A DNA stretch of 64,000 nt from Lacticaseibacillus pantheris DSM 15945 = JCM 12539 = NBRC 106106 (GCF_001311175.1 NZ_BBAI01000002.1:62001-126000); one strand, 5' to 3'; positions 53,345 to 62,700 are shown, counted from the first letter of the stretch. The notes: a model not told the origin generated them from the sequence alone. Program-made: numbers and translations.

Positions 53345-53978
53345 ATGACTGAACAAACTGATCAAAATCACGGTCAAGCCAAGCGCACGCGCCGACGTGG
53401 AGCGGCGCTGGAAGCAGACATATTAGCTAGTACACTCACATTGCTGGAAACTACACGGTATGAAGATTTGACCATGGAACTGATTGCACGTCACGCTCAC
53501 ACCAACAAGAGCGTGTTGTACCGTCGCTGGCCCTCCAAAACAGATGTTGTTTTGGCGGCCATTCGGTCAAGAATTCCAGTTCAGCAATTTAAGGAGCCGG
53601 ATACTGGTACCGTCCACTCTGATTTATTGGCGATGTACGATGAAATTTTCACCGTCATGGAACAAATGCACTACGGCAACATTATGGGGCTGTTACGTGA
53701 ACGGCTACACGGTATCAGCATTGGGGATTTTTTTTGATCGGTTTGCCGGGCGGAATTATCTCACCCAAATTGTGCGCCGGATCTTTGGCCGTGCTGCCGA
53801 GCGGGGCCACGTCAACCTTGATGATGTGGATGACTTGATGTATGAATTACCAGTATTAACGGCTGGGTCGATTTTCTACGGCCATCGGGACGCCCCGAGT
53901 CGTGCGCAGTTGCATGGGTTGGTAGAGCGGATATTGATGCCCGTGTACGCGCGGATACTCGATACGCAAGAATTGTAA
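53345..53978 (+). CDS. TetR-family transcriptional regulator (one indel)
   Basis: Repressor of about 210 residues. The N-terminal helix-turn-helix is recognisable (ILASTLTLLETTRYEDLTMELIARHAHTNKSVLYRRWPSK). The C-terminal domain has the TetR_C pattern of acrR relatives (HGNIMGLL-like YGNIMGLLRERLH; YELPVLTAGSIFYGH). The frame breaks at an eight-T run (53729-53736; seven expected). It probably represses the divergent exporter through the nearby palindrome. Confidence 0.87.
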
Positions 53979-54012
53979 TTAATGCTGAGATCGTAACGGA
54001 AGGATAACTTTG

Positions 54013-54900
54013 ATGAACTCGACTTTGATTTTTGGCACCGCGCTCGTAGACGCACTGATGGACATCCCCGGAGTGCCGGTTAGCGGGGGCAACGTGCTGG
54101 GCGACTTTACTGAGTACCAAGTGGGAGGCTGTGCCATTAATGCGTTTTGTGCACTACGCTATGCGGGTGCCCAGGCCGACTTGTTTGTACCGGTTGGTCA
54201 CGGTCCTAACGCAGACCATATTAGTGACCACATTCGGAAAATTGGTGAAACGCCGCACGTTATCCCGGGTACGGCGGATAACGGCTGGACCGTGGCCATG
54301 ATCGAACCGGATGGGGAGCGTACCTTCATCGTGTTGCCCGGGATGGAGCAACTGATGCGTGCTGATTGGCTGAAGCAACTGGACATGACGCAGTATGACT
54401 ATTTGTACCTGAGTGGCTTTCAACTGACGAACCCACAGGTGGCCCAGGACGTCGCGGCTTTCTATAGCCACCGCCGTCCGGACTCAACCGTCTTATTTGA
54501 TGTGGCCGCGCGTATTCAAAGCGTGGACCACGCGTTACTCATGGATTTATTACGCTCGGGCGTGATGGTGCACTGCAACGAGGTTGAGTTGCCGCAGGTG
54601 GGCGAAGGGGACACCTTTGATGAACGGGTGGCCTATCTGCATAACCTCACACATCAGCCGGTCATCGTAACCCTGGGGGCTCAGGGTACGTATTATTACG
54701 TTAGTGAGACTGACAAAGGTGTCGTGCCGGGTGAACACGTCGATGTGGTCAACACGGTTGGTGCGGGCGATAGTCATTGTGGTGGGATGCTCGCAGGCTT
54801 GGCTCAGGGCCTATCGGTGCGCGACGCCGTGGGCCTGGGTAACCGGCTGGCGGCGAAGGTTTGCGGAATGCAGACGAACATGCTGCCGGTAGTGGGTTAG
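54013..54900 (+). CDS. PfkB-family sugar or nucleoside kinase
   Basis: ATP-dependent kinase of the ribokinase/PfkB family, 295 residues. N-terminal YQVGGCAINAFCALRYAGA is the substrate-side motif. The C-terminal signature NTVGAGDSHCGGMLAGLAQG holds the anion-hole GAGD with the catalytic Asp. Also NEVELPQVG and VIVTLGAQGTYYY. The ATG at 54013 is preceded by a TTG codon and a GGAAGGATAA ribosome site. It stands alone before a terminator, so its substrate (adenosine, pseudouridine, fructose derivative) is not suggested by neighbours. Confidence 0.88.
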   Translation: MNSTLIFGTALVDALMDIPGVPVSGGNVLGDFTEYQVGGCAINAFCALRYAGAQADLFVPVGHGPNADHISDHIRKIGETPHVIPGTADNGWTVAMIEPDGERTFIVLPGMEQLMRADWLKQLDMTQYDYLYLSGFQLTNPQVAQDVAAFYSHRRPDSTVLFDVAARIQSVDHALLMDLLRSGVMVHCNEVELPQVGEGDTFDERVAYLHNLTHQPVIVTLGAQGTYYYVSETDKGVVPGEHVDVVNTVGAGDSHCGGMLAGLAQGLSVRDAVGLGNRLAAKVCGMQTNMLPVVG

Positions 54901-54921
54901 GTGCGGATCAAAAAATGCAAG

Positions 54922-54970
54922 AAAAACCGTTGCGCAATCGCCAAAGTTTTTGGCCGGCGCAACGGTTTTT
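54922..54970. terminator. Bidirectional terminator between PfkB and DUF2316 genes
   Basis: AAAAACCGTTGCGC pairs with GCGCAACGGTTTTT around about 20 bases. Confidence 0.93.
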
Positions 54971-54978
54971 GTATAGTC

Positions 54979-55290
54979 CTAATAATCACCCGCAGTCATG
55001 TGTCCTCGATCAATCGCGTCAGCGTCTAGGAACCAGTGACGATGCCAATCGCCGCTGAGGGCGGTGAAGGGTATTGGGGTCTCGCCCGCTGCAGTAACGG
55101 CCTGTAACAGATAGTTGCGCAATATCCACGGATCATTCAGTGATTGTTGCTGGAGGGTCATGAGCCTTTCTAGCTTGGTGGTAGTAATGTGTAGGTCAGC
55201 AGCAACCGCTGCCGGTGTTTTGCCCGTGAGTTCAAAGTTAGCGGCAAACTCGCGCTTCGTGTCCTCAACCTGTTGTTGTGTCAGTGACAT
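54979..55290 (-). CDS. DUF2316 family protein
   Basis: 103 residues matching the DUF2316 pattern: MSLTQQQVEDTKREFAANF, helix-turn-helix-like KTPAAVAADLHITTTKLERLM, then DPWILRNYLLQAV, PIPFTALSGDWHRHWFLD and IDRG. Often encoded next to regulators. Here it is divergent from a MarR-type gene. Function unknown. Confidence 0.85.
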   Translation of the reverse strand: MSLTQQQVEDTKREFAANFELTGKTPAAVAADLHITTTKLERLMTLQQQSLNDPWILRNYLLQAVTAAGETPIPFTALSGDWHRHWFLDADAIDRGHMTAGDY

Positions 55291-55421
55291 AGGTGTACCC
55301 CCATCATTTGCTTAAAGTTGTAATTACAAGTGTTTCGCGAATAGTGTACCTTTTTGTACGTAGGTTGTCAAAGCAACAGTTGTTAATTAAACTGTTAGTG
55401 AGACAGCATGGAGGCGGGAAA

Positions 55422-55856
55422 ATGCGAGTTAACGGTCGTGGCGGTCTGGTTGAGGCCGTCTTTGAATTTAACCAGGTGAATCAATTATATTTTGAACAGC
55501 AGGTGAAGGCCCTTGGAATCACCATGTATCAGGCCCGCATCCTGAACTACGTGGCTGCTCACCCTGGGACCATCCAGCGACCATTGACCACGGTGCTGGG
55601 TAAGCCCGCAGCGACGGTGACCAACATACTCAAGGTGATGGTCCGTAATCACTTACTTGAGCGACGGGTGCCCCAAGATAACGGGCGGCAAAAGCAACTT
55701 TTTCTGACGGCTCAGGGACGCTCGCAGTTCAGTGCAGTGGAGAACATCTTTGCGGAACGTGACCAGCAGGTAACCCAGTTGGTTGATCCGCAGTTACTGG
55801 ACTCGCTACTCAGCACAGTCCGCAGGGTAACTGAACAAATATTGGCCAATCAGTGA
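55422..55856 (+). CDS. MarR-family transcriptional regulator
   Basis: 144 residues with a winged helix: FEQQVKALGITMYQARILNYVAAHPG, LTTVLGKPAATVTNILKVMVRNHLLERR (recognition helix) and wing QDNGRQKQLFLTAQGR. ATG 55422 follows GGAGGCGGG. Divergent from the DUF2316 gene, with which it may share control. Ligand unknown. Confidence 0.85.
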   Translation: MRVNGRGGLVEAVFEFNQVNQLYFEQQVKALGITMYQARILNYVAAHPGTIQRPLTTVLGKPAATVTNILKVMVRNHLLERRVPQDNGRQKQLFLTAQGRSQFSAVENIFAERDQQVTQLVDPQLLDSLLSTVRRVTEQILANQ

Positions 55857-55934
55857 AGCCTATTGGCGTGAACGCAAATCAAGGCAAAGTGTGCCTAGGT
55901 ATATGGGGTGCGCGTGGAGGAAAGAATAATCATT

Positions 55935-57067
55935 ATGACGTTAACAGAAGAGTACCAGCATGACGTGCGGGAATTACTCGCGCTCATGACACCCGCCAAT
56001 CAGCCGGTGGTAATGAAGGCAATTGAGCTGGTCAGCAAGTATGCTGGCCACCGCACCTCGCGCAACCAGTGGCGACCACGCCCAGTGTTGCGGCCGTGTC
56101 GTTGGCTGCTGCCAGCAGTGGCGCCGCAAATTACGATTACGCACCAGCCCCTGACGAACCGGTGCCCGCCGCACCTACGGATATCTTTCGGGTTGAGCGG
56201 CGCTTAATCGGCGCCGAGGTTGGCGACCAGTACGTTTCCGAAAAGCAGGTCCGTACGTTGGGACTGGATGACGGGGACACCGTGCAGTTAGACACTGACG
56301 ACGCGGTGCCCGGCCAGGCACCCAACATCCGGCTTGTAGCCAAATCCAAATCAACGGCGACCCCGCAAATTAATGGCGTGCAGTTTGCAGTTTTGCAACG
56401 GGATAAGCGGTTGCCCGCAGACTATACTTTGAGTGCCACCAATAACTTCAATCAGCACCCATTATTAACAACGGACGACGATGTACCGTTCAAATTTCTA
56501 ATTCGCCCCGCCGACGTGGAGCGGTTGGGCCTGCAAGCCGGCGACATTGTGGACCTCTCGTGGTATAGCGCCGAGGGCCCGCAACGCGCAGTCGTGTCTT
56601 GGGTTCACGGTGATGATGACGCTGACCTTGCGGCGATGGCGCAGAAGCGGGGGACCAAGAAGACGGTCAAAGGGGACCTGGACGCCACGCCCAAAGGTTA
56701 CACGGTGAAAATACCGTTTGATTTGGACGGCCGCCGGGTATTGTTTGTCGGAAACGCCGCCAACAGCAACGATATGGCTTTGGTTGTAGCTGCGCATAAC
56801 GGTGGTCAGGTAACCGCCACCGACGCCACGAAGGGAAGCCAGCTTAAAACCAAGGTGGGGCACGCGGATTTGATGGTACTGATTACGGATGAGGTGCACC
56901 ACGTGACGACCAACACGAGCGTCAAAATTGCGAAGAGCCAGAAGGTACCGTATGCCGTTTCCAGCAGCGACGCGCCGTTCAGCATTGAGCGTGCGTTGTA
57001 CCGCGCGGTGACTGGGATGCCCGCATACGAGCCAACGGCGGGAACGTTCGACTACCCAACCGTTTAA
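55935..57067 (+). CDS. DUF2325-like protein (one indel)
   Basis: About 377 residues. An N-terminal helical part (MTLTEEYQHDVRELLALMTP) leads through an Ala/Pro-rich linker and a beta-rich middle. The C-terminal domain (RVLFVGNAANSNDMALVVAAHNGG, DLMVLITDEVHHVTTNTSVKIA, VPYAVSSSDAPFSIERALYRA) fits the Rossmann-like DUF2325 pattern. The frame breaks near 56065. ATG 55935 follows TGGAGGAAAG. Precedes a GNAT gene by 18 bases. Function unknown. Confidence 0.65.
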
Positions 57068-57085
57068 AGCAAGGGGGATACTGTC

Positions 57086-57613
57086 ATGGACACACCAAGT
57101 GAACTGGTTGCTACTGCAGTTGGTAGACACGCTCCAATTTTGCCGCAGGTCGAACAACTATACGTGGACGCATTTCCAGCGGCGGAGCGGGTGCCATTCA
57201 AGCGGTTAGTGCAAAGCCCGCTTAATGGCTACACGGATAAGCTATGGGTGTTTACGCGCAACGACGAGTTCTGTGGTTTTATGACTACCATCACTCGTGC
57301 TGATCTGACCCTGGTAGGCTACTTTGCCATGATGCCGGCACTGCGCGGGCAAGGTAATGGTAGTGCCGCTTTGCAGCTGATGCGGGGGATGATGCCGCAA
57401 CAGCGGATTGCTTTAGAGATTGAGGTGCTGGACCCACAGGCGGCTAATTACTCAGAGCGCGTACGCCGCCGGGATTTTTACATTCGTAATGGGTACCGAA
57501 TGACGTCCATTCAATACTGGACGTACGGGGTGCCGTTTGTGGTGATGGTTAACGGCGCTGATATTAGTGCGGAGGAATACCATCAATTCTATGATCCGCT
57601 GGTAAAATCGTAA
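57086..57613 (+). CDS. GNAT-family acetyltransferase
   Basis: 175 residues. The CoA site is VGYFAMMPALRGQGNGSAALQLM (R-G-Q-G-x-G), followed by IALEIEVLDPQAANYSERVRRRDFYIRNGYRMT. ATG 57086 follows AAGGGGGATAC. Probably cotranscribed with the flanking DUF2325-like and GH25-like genes. Substrate unknown. Confidence 0.87.
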   Translation: MDTPSELVATAVGRHAPILPQVEQLYVDAFPAAERVPFKRLVQSPLNGYTDKLWVFTRNDEFCGFMTTITRADLTLVGYFAMMPALRGQGNGSAALQLMRGMMPQQRIALEIEVLDPQAANYSERVRRRDFYIRNGYRMTSIQYWTYGVPFVVMVNGADISAEEYHQFYDPLVKS

Positions 57614-57627
57614 TTCGGAGGAACGTT

Positions 57628-58362
57628 ATGCGGAATAAACAGCCAATTTACGCAGACACCTTTGCCAAACACCGACGTTGGGGCATTACCGGCCTGGCGG
57701 TGGCGGTCGTATTGATTATTGTTGCGACGGTGGCTTACTTTGCGCTACGTAATCCGCGCCCAAGCGTGCATCGATATCCGGTTTTGGGGGTGCAGTTGAC
57801 CCAAAGCGACGGTACGCAAAATTTCACCTCTCTGCATACACAGGGGGTGACCTTTGCGTACCTCAAGGCGACGCAGGGCAGCAGTTACTTTGATGATAAT
57901 TTCAACACGAACTATAGTGCGGGAATCGCGTCCAGTGTGGACGTTGGTGTGTACCACTACTTTAGTTTTGACAGTACGCCCACTGCGCAGGCGGACTCCT
58001 TTTTCAAGCACGTGGGGAGTAATACGGGGACGTTACCGATTGGTGTATACGTGACGGCGTACACGGAGTTGCCTAGTCGGGAGCGGTTGTCCCAGAACTT
58101 GCAGCAATTCGTTAATTTGTTGACGCAGCATTATACCGGGCGGCGAGTGGTGATCATGGGCAGTCCAACGGTGTTGAAGTTGGTACAAAGTGTGGCCAAA
58201 GGGGCACCACGGATGGTGATTAGCACGCAGCATGGGGATGTGGGCACGCACGCGTTTTGGGAATACACGACGGGCGCACCGTTGCCTGGTGGAACGGGGA
58301 CTAGGTATACGGCCATTGTTTATAACGGAACGAGGGCGGGGTATAGGGAATTGTTGAGGTAG
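57628..58362 (+). CDS. Membrane-anchored GH25-like protein lacking the usual catalytic acids
   Basis: 244 residues: a basic start, one helix (LAVAVVLIIVATVAYFAL), then a fold like GH25 lysozymes with FAYLKATQGSSYFDDNFNTNYSAG and VDVGVYHYFSFDS. The N-terminal Asp (GxDVS) is GVQLTQ here, the D-x-E at the third strand is VYVTAY, and the C-terminal Asp before the last strand is absent (TAIVYNG). The protein is probably not a standard muramidase. ATG 57628 follows CGGAGGAACG. A repeat array starts at the base after its stop. Confidence 0.75.
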   Translation: MRNKQPIYADTFAKHRRWGITGLAVAVVLIIVATVAYFALRNPRPSVHRYPVLGVQLTQSDGTQNFTSLHTQGVTFAYLKATQGSSYFDDNFNTNYSAGIASSVDVGVYHYFSFDSTPTAQADSFFKHVGSNTGTLPIGVYVTAYTELPSRERLSQNLQQFVNLLTQHYTGRRVVIMGSPTVLKLVQSVAKGAPRMVISTQHGDVGTHAFWEYTTGAPLPGGTGTRYTAIVYNGTRAGYRELLR

Positions 58363-58830
58363 AGAGCGGAGCCCCGCGGTTAGAAACCAGAGTATAAGTG
58401 GCTCCGAACGAGAATCCCGCACTTGGATTCTTGTTTGGAGCTGCTTATACGTCGGTTTCTGCGGGGCGCAGCTCGTTTTCATACGCACAAGTAATGCGGG
58501 AGCGGGGTAGCATTCAACCGGAATTGAAATGGCAATGCACTTGGCCTTTTGGTGTTAGTAGCTTATGCGTCGCTTTCTGGCCTGCGCAGCTCGTTTAGAT
58601 GAAGAGAGCGGAGCCCCGCGGTTAGAAACCAGAGTATAAGTGGCTCCGAACGAGAATCCCGCACTTGGATTCTTGTTTGGAGCTGCTTATACGTCGGTTT
58701 CTGCGGGGCGCAGCTCGTTTTCATACGCACGAGTAATACGGGAGCGGGGTAGCATTCAACCGGAATTGAAATGGCAATGCACTTGGCATTTAGGTGTTAG
58801 TAGCTTATGCGTCGCCGCGTAGCTCGTCTC
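58363..58830. repeat. Intergenic repeat array B (two tandem 242-bp units)
   Basis: Two nearly identical units in tandem. Each has a 95-nt hairpin (58372-58466 and 58614-58708) closed by CCCCGC/GCGGGG, with AGAAACC/GGTTTCT, GTATAAG/CTTATAC, GGCTCCGAAC/GTTTGGAGCT and GAATCC/GGATTC. A spacer of about 140 bases then ends in CTGGCCTGCGCAGCTCGTTT. The second unit diverges at its end. Same family as array A at 41490-41880. The two identical 60-codon frames inside are repeat artefacts. Confidence 0.78.
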
Positions 58831-58871
58831 GTTTCCGCGGACACCAACAGCTATCCAGGCCCACACAAAAC

Positions 58872-58907
58872 AGGCCACACCCTCCATGCAGAAGGTGTGG
58901 CCTATTA
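58872..58907 (-). terminator. Terminator of the two-component operon
   Basis: On the minus strand AGGCCACACC and GGTGTGGCCT flank a short loop, followed by GTTTTGT. It lies just below the kinase stop. Confidence 0.75.
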
Positions 58908-58911
58908 TTCA

Positions 58912-60351
58912 TTATGCGTCCGCTGGTTGTGCGTCATTAGTTTCTTGTTCATCAGGGAAGGTGATATGGAACGTGGTCCCGGCTCCTAACTCTGATTGAA
59001 CGTCGATAGTACCACCATGTTGCGCCACCAGCTGGTGCACAATGGCTAAGCCGAGGCCGGATTCACCGTACTTGGTGTTCTTCCGCGACGGGTCAGCTTT
59101 GTAGTACCGCTCCCAGATGTTTTGCACCTGGTCTGCGCTCATCCCGATACCATCATCACTAATGCTGAACTCGGCCTGCTGGTAGCCTCGTTGACCGGTG
59201 ATTCGAACGTGGCCGTTCTGGGTAAATTGAATGGCGTTTTGCACGATGTTGAAGATAATCTGCACGAAGCGGTCGTGGTCGGCGTACACCATCAGGTCCT
59301 CTGGTACGTCGACAATGAGCTCATCCCCGGCACTTTCTGCTTTCTGATGGAGCTGCAAAGTGACGTTGTCAATGTCGCGCTTGGCTTTAAACGTCTGCCG
59401 TTGCAGGATGATTTGGTTAGTCCGAATCTTTTCGTAATCCAGGTTTTCGTTCACAATCCGGATGAGGCGCTTCGTTTCGTTTTGCATCAACTCAATACTC
59501 TTGGCCTTTGATTCTTCGGGAATGGCATCGTACGCTAGCCCCTCAAGCAGGCCGTTAATCGTGGTCAGTGGGGTCCGCATTTCGTGAGCCGCATCGGCCA
59601 TGAACTGACGCCGCCGATCCTCCTGGCGTTCAATTTCTTTTTCGCTTGCTTTGAGTGAGTCGGTCATGTTGCTAAAGTCGCTGGCGAGTTCGCTAATTTC
59701 ATCACGACCCGTGGTTTCCAACTCAACGTCATAGTTGCCCTGAGCAACTTCGTGCGTGGCGTTACGCAACCGGTCAATCCGGCGGTTAGTGTACCGGGCG
59801 ATAAAGTAGCTCAAAATCACGGCCACGGTAGCAGAAATAATGAACCCGATGAGGACACTCCGCTTGGTCTTACTAATGGTCGTTTGAATGGCCTCTACGG
59901 GTTCGTATGCCGCGATAACGTAGAGTAGTTTTCCCGAATAGAATACGGGGCGGTAGAAGATTGTGATGTTTTGCGTCTTGCCGTTGCGCGGGTTGGTGGT
60001 TGCCGCCTTGACGGCTACACTGTCACCGGATTTCAGTTGTTGCCAATATTTCGACTGAATACTACCGCCCGCCACGCCCGGATAGCGCATCTGATTTTTC
60101 GAGTTATAGATGACAAAGTTGACGTGTTGACCGCTCAGAATCCGTTCGCTACTTTGAATAAATTCACTGTTGATGGTGGACTTATTGAGTAGCGCATTCT
60201 GTTCCAGATTGCTGGTGTAACTGGACAGTTGGCGAAAGTTGTCTTCCCAGGCCGCAGTGGTGGTGGAATGAATGAAAAGAGCAGCCACCACCAGCAGCGA
60301 GACGATGATGGTGGTCAACATACCAATCATTTGTTGGTAGATTAATTTCAT
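58912..60351 (-). CDS. Sensor histidine kinase
   Basis: Membrane sensor of about 479 residues. Helix 1 (MLTTIIVSLLVVAALFI), a 130-residue extracellular sensor domain, helix 2 (VLIGFIISATVAVILSYFIA), a HAMP domain, then the HisKA box FMADAAHEMRTPLTTINGLLEG with the phospho-His. The ATPase domain has N-box NAIQFTQNG, G1 DDGIGM, F-box and G2 GESGLGLAIVHQL. Its start overlaps the regulator stop by four bases. Resembles the YclK type. Signal unknown. Confidence 0.93.
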   Translation of the reverse strand: MKLIYQQMIGMLTTIIVSLLVVAALFIHSTTTAAWEDNFRQLSSYTSNLEQNALLNKSTINSEFIQSSERILSGQHVNFVIYNSKNQMRYPGVAGGSIQSKYWQQLKSGDSVAVKAATTNPRNGKTQNITIFYRPVFYSGKLLYVIAAYEPVEAIQTTISKTKRSVLIGFIISATVAVILSYFIARYTNRRIDRLRNATHEVAQGNYDVELETTGRDEISELASDFSNMTDSLKASEKEIERQEDRRRQFMADAAHEMRTPLTTINGLLEGLAYDAIPEESKAKSIELMQNETKRLIRIVNENLDYEKIRTNQIILQRQTFKAKRDIDNVTLQLHQKAESAGDELIVDVPEDLMVYADHDRFVQIIFNIVQNAIQFTQNGHVRITGQRGYQQAEFSISDDGIGMSADQVQNIWERYYKADPSRKNTKYGESGLGLAIVHQLVAQHGGTIDVQSELGAGTTFHITFPDEQETNDAQPADA

Positions 60352-61064
60352 TGATCGAGACCCGAGTCATCAAACTTGTAGCCCACCCCCCAAACAGTTT
60401 GGATGACCTGGGGGCCGACCTTCTCAATCTTTTGCCGTAACTTCTTGATGTGGGCATCCACGGTTCGTTCATCACCGAAATATTCATATTCCCACACCAG
60501 CTGCAGTAGCTGATCACGGGAGAATACTTGTTTCGGATTGCTGGCCAGGGTGCGTAACAAATCGAACTCTTTGGGTGTCAGACCCTCGATTTCGACGTCG
60601 TTGAGGTAAGCCTCACGGGTCTTGGTACTGAGCTTGAAGTGGTTGGTGGTTACATCGTAATCCCCATTGTCCGTGGTGGTTTCACTGTCCCCGCCAATTT
60701 CCGCGCGACGGTGGAGTGCCTTAATCCGCGCAATGAGGGTGATTGGAGAAAATGGCTTGGTCACGTAATCATCCGCGCCAATATCCAGACCCAGAACCTG
60801 ATCACTTTCAGTGTCGCGGGCGGTCAGCATGATCAACGGGACGGTGGAGCTGATGGCGCGAATTTCTTTGGCCACAGCCATGCCGTCCAGTTTGGGTAGG
60901 TTGAGGTCAAGGGTAATGAGGTCAAAGTCGTCGGGATTGGACTTGAACTGGTCGAGTCCTTCCTCGCCATCGTACGCGTTCACGTATTCCCAACCTTCCT
61001 TTTGGAAAAACATATCCATCATTTCAGAAACGGATTGGTTGTCTTCGATCATCAAAATTTTCAT
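60348..61064 (-). CDS. OmpR/PhoB-type response regulator
   Basis: 238 residues. The receiver domain carries the acidic pair (IEDN), phospho-Asp in LITLDLNLPKLDG, Thr in MLTARD and Lys in YVTKPF. The winged-helix output domain has LTPKEFDLLRTLASNPKQVFSRDQLL and DERTVDAHIKKLRQK. Forms one operon with the kinase. The MKILMIEDNxSV start recalls YclJ of Bacillus. Targets unknown. Confidence 0.95.
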   Translation of the reverse strand: MKILMIEDNQSVSEMMDMFFQKEGWEYVNAYDGEEGLDQFKSNPDDFDLITLDLNLPKLDGMAVAKEIRAISSTVPLIMLTARDTESDQVLGLDIGADDYVTKPFSPITLIARIKALHRRAEIGGDSETTTDNGDYDVTTNHFKLSTKTREAYLNDVEIEGLTPKEFDLLRTLASNPKQVFSRDQLLQLVWEYEYFGDERTVDAHIKKLRQKIEKVGPQVIQTVWGVGYKFDDSGLDQ

Positions 61065-61223
61065 TAGCAGTAAACCTTCCTCATTAATTAGTTTAATTAG
61101 TTTTATTTGTGTTGGTTATGCCTTCTACCAGTATACACTTGTTCATGATGCAAAGGCGGTGTGGGTCTCGGCTCCCTTACCTGGGTTACGGGCTAGCCGA
61201 GCCGGCGTCACGGGGGCACCGCT

Positions 61224-61252
61224 TTGATTTTAGCGGCCAGAGATGATAGAAT
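61224..61252 (+). promoter_or_regulatory. Promoter of ssrA
   Basis: -35 TTGATT, 17-base spacer, -10 TAGAAT, with transcription expected a few bases before the mature 5' end at 61267. Confidence 0.7.
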
Positions 61253-61266
61253 AATATAGCAATATC

Positions 61267-61628
61267 GGGGGTGTAATGGTCTCGACATTGGCATCTGCGC
61301 ATGTGGTGCACTCCGGAGGGCTCGGCTCCGTCATCAACGGCACAGTTAATATAACTGCTAAAAACGAAAACTCTTACGCTCTCGCTGCCTAGGTAGCTTA
61401 AGCGTGATCCGCCTAGCTTCACCCAAGGGCTAGATACGGGTCTCAAACTCATTGGGTTACGGCGGCCGGTGCTACTCGAGCTTGTCGCAAGAGATAGTGG
61501 GTATGCGTTCGTGGGTTAGCCTGGTTGGCCGGCGCGCCACGTTCGCGAGATTTAAATAGGTCGACTATGAGTGTAGAGCCATGTGTTGGCGGGGTTAATG
61601 GACAGGAGTTCGATTCTCCTCACCTCCA
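61267..61628 (+). ncRNA. ssrA: Transfer-messenger RNA
   Basis: Rescues stalled ribosomes by acting as tRNA-Ala and then as a short mRNA. The 5' end GGGGGTG pairs with the 3' CACCTCC, with GTTCGATTC of the T-loop just before. The tag frame begins at GCT in TAACTGCTAAAAACG and encodes AKNENSYALAA before TAG. The tag matches lactobacillar tmRNAs. 362 nt. CCA is not encoded. A hairpin terminator follows. Confidence 0.97.
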
Positions 61629-61654
61629 TTTTGACCACTTTGGGGTGGTACGGA

Positions 61655-61697
61655 CAAGACCGGGAATGCTGTTAAGTCAGTGTTGTTGGTCTTTTTG
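61655..61697 (+). terminator. Terminator of ssrA
   Basis: AAGACC/GGTCTT stem with a 26-base loop, then five T. Confidence 0.7.
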
Positions 61698-61841
61698 TTT
61701 GGAGCGGGATAGGGGCGTCTTGGGAGCTTGGCACATTTTTCTATCCGCTTACCGTCCTATTTCTCCTCAATTTATGGATATTCTAACCATTGTTTATGAA
61801 TTTTCTGCAAAGGAGCAATGATGTTAGATAACCAATTACCT

Positions 61842-62552
61842 TTAGTACTGCTGTAATGTGTACAGATTCTGATTGCTTTCAAAGTTGTCATACGCGGTGG
61901 ACATGTTAAACGTTTTTCCGCCATCGTTTGAATTAGCAATTGCAAATCTTGTGGAATCCGTATCGGAATTGTCTGTAATTGAACTACCCGTTTGCCAGTT
62001 CTTAGTGACGGTAACACCCTGAGGAGCTATAAGAAAGCTTAGTTGCACGTAGGCTGTTTGTTCACTACTGGAATTATTGTTAGGGTCAACGTTGTACTTA
62101 AATGACCCGGAAACATTGACCACCAAAGTTCCATCTGGGTGTCGCAGCACCTTGGTGAATGAGTAATCGGCAACGTCTCCGGAGGCCGTGACACCAGATG
62201 ATGTTTGGTTACCAAAGTCGAGGCTGATTGTGGGGATTGCACCATTTTCATAGATGCCACTCAAATAATCATACTTGCTCGGGTCGCTAACCGTTTTGGT
62301 GCCAGCATCCGGTGCGCTTTGAGCAGTACTTGTGCTTTCCCCAGCTTGGTTATTAGTCGCCTTTGACTGTCTGCTAGATGTGAACACACTACTACTGCTT
62401 TGGGCAACACGATTATCCTGGTTGGGTGTTCCTGGTCGCATGTTGACCAATATTACCGCGATGATCGTTATCGCCAACAGTACCCCAGCAGTGATGGCGC
62501 TGATAATCCAGCCAGTTCGTTGGTGTTGGTGGCGCATATCTTGACGTGACAT
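61842..62552 (-). CDS. Membrane-anchored extracellular protein of unknown function
   Basis: 236 residues. A short basic N-terminus and one helix (IISAITAGVLLAITIIAVILV), then a Ser/Thr/Gln-rich linker and a beta-rich domain (YDYLSGIYENGAIPTISLDFG, LVVNVSGSFKYNV, YVQLSFLIAPQGV). The domain recalls the DUF4767 or lipoprotein folds of lactobacilli but I cannot name it. ATG (62550-62552) follows GGGAGAGATA. It lies between the tmRNA and a choloylglycine-hydrolase family gene. Confidence 0.75.
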   Translation of the reverse strand: MSRQDMRHQHQRTGWIISAITAGVLLAITIIAVILVNMRPGTPNQDNRVAQSSSSVFTSSRQSKATNNQAGESTSTAQSAPDAGTKTVSDPSKYDYLSGIYENGAIPTISLDFGNQTSSGVTASGDVADYSFTKVLRHPDGTLVVNVSGSFKYNVDPNNNSSSEQTAYVQLSFLIAPQGVTVTKNWQTGSSITDNSDTDSTRFAIANSNDGGKTFNMSTAYDNFESNQNLYTLQQY

Positions 62553-62649
62553 AAATATCTCTCCCAGTATTTAAGTTGTGGACTTTATTTGGTACTGAAA
62601 GCGTATCACGTGCATGTTTGATGGGCAATTGCATACCCATCCCAATACC

Positions 62650-62695
62650 CCAAACGGCCCAGAGCGTCGCACAATTGCGATACTTTGGGCCGTTA
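62650..62695. terminator. Bidirectional terminator
   Basis: AACGGCCCA and TGGGCCGTT enclose an inner AG/CT stem; A-rich and T-rich flanks. Confidence 0.8.
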
Positions 62696-62700
62696 ATTTA

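Noticed and set aside
58398-58822. Two almost identical 60-66 codon open frames on the plus strand
   Set aside because: They lie wholly inside the tandem hairpin units, lack ribosome sites, and their likeness comes from the DNA repeat.
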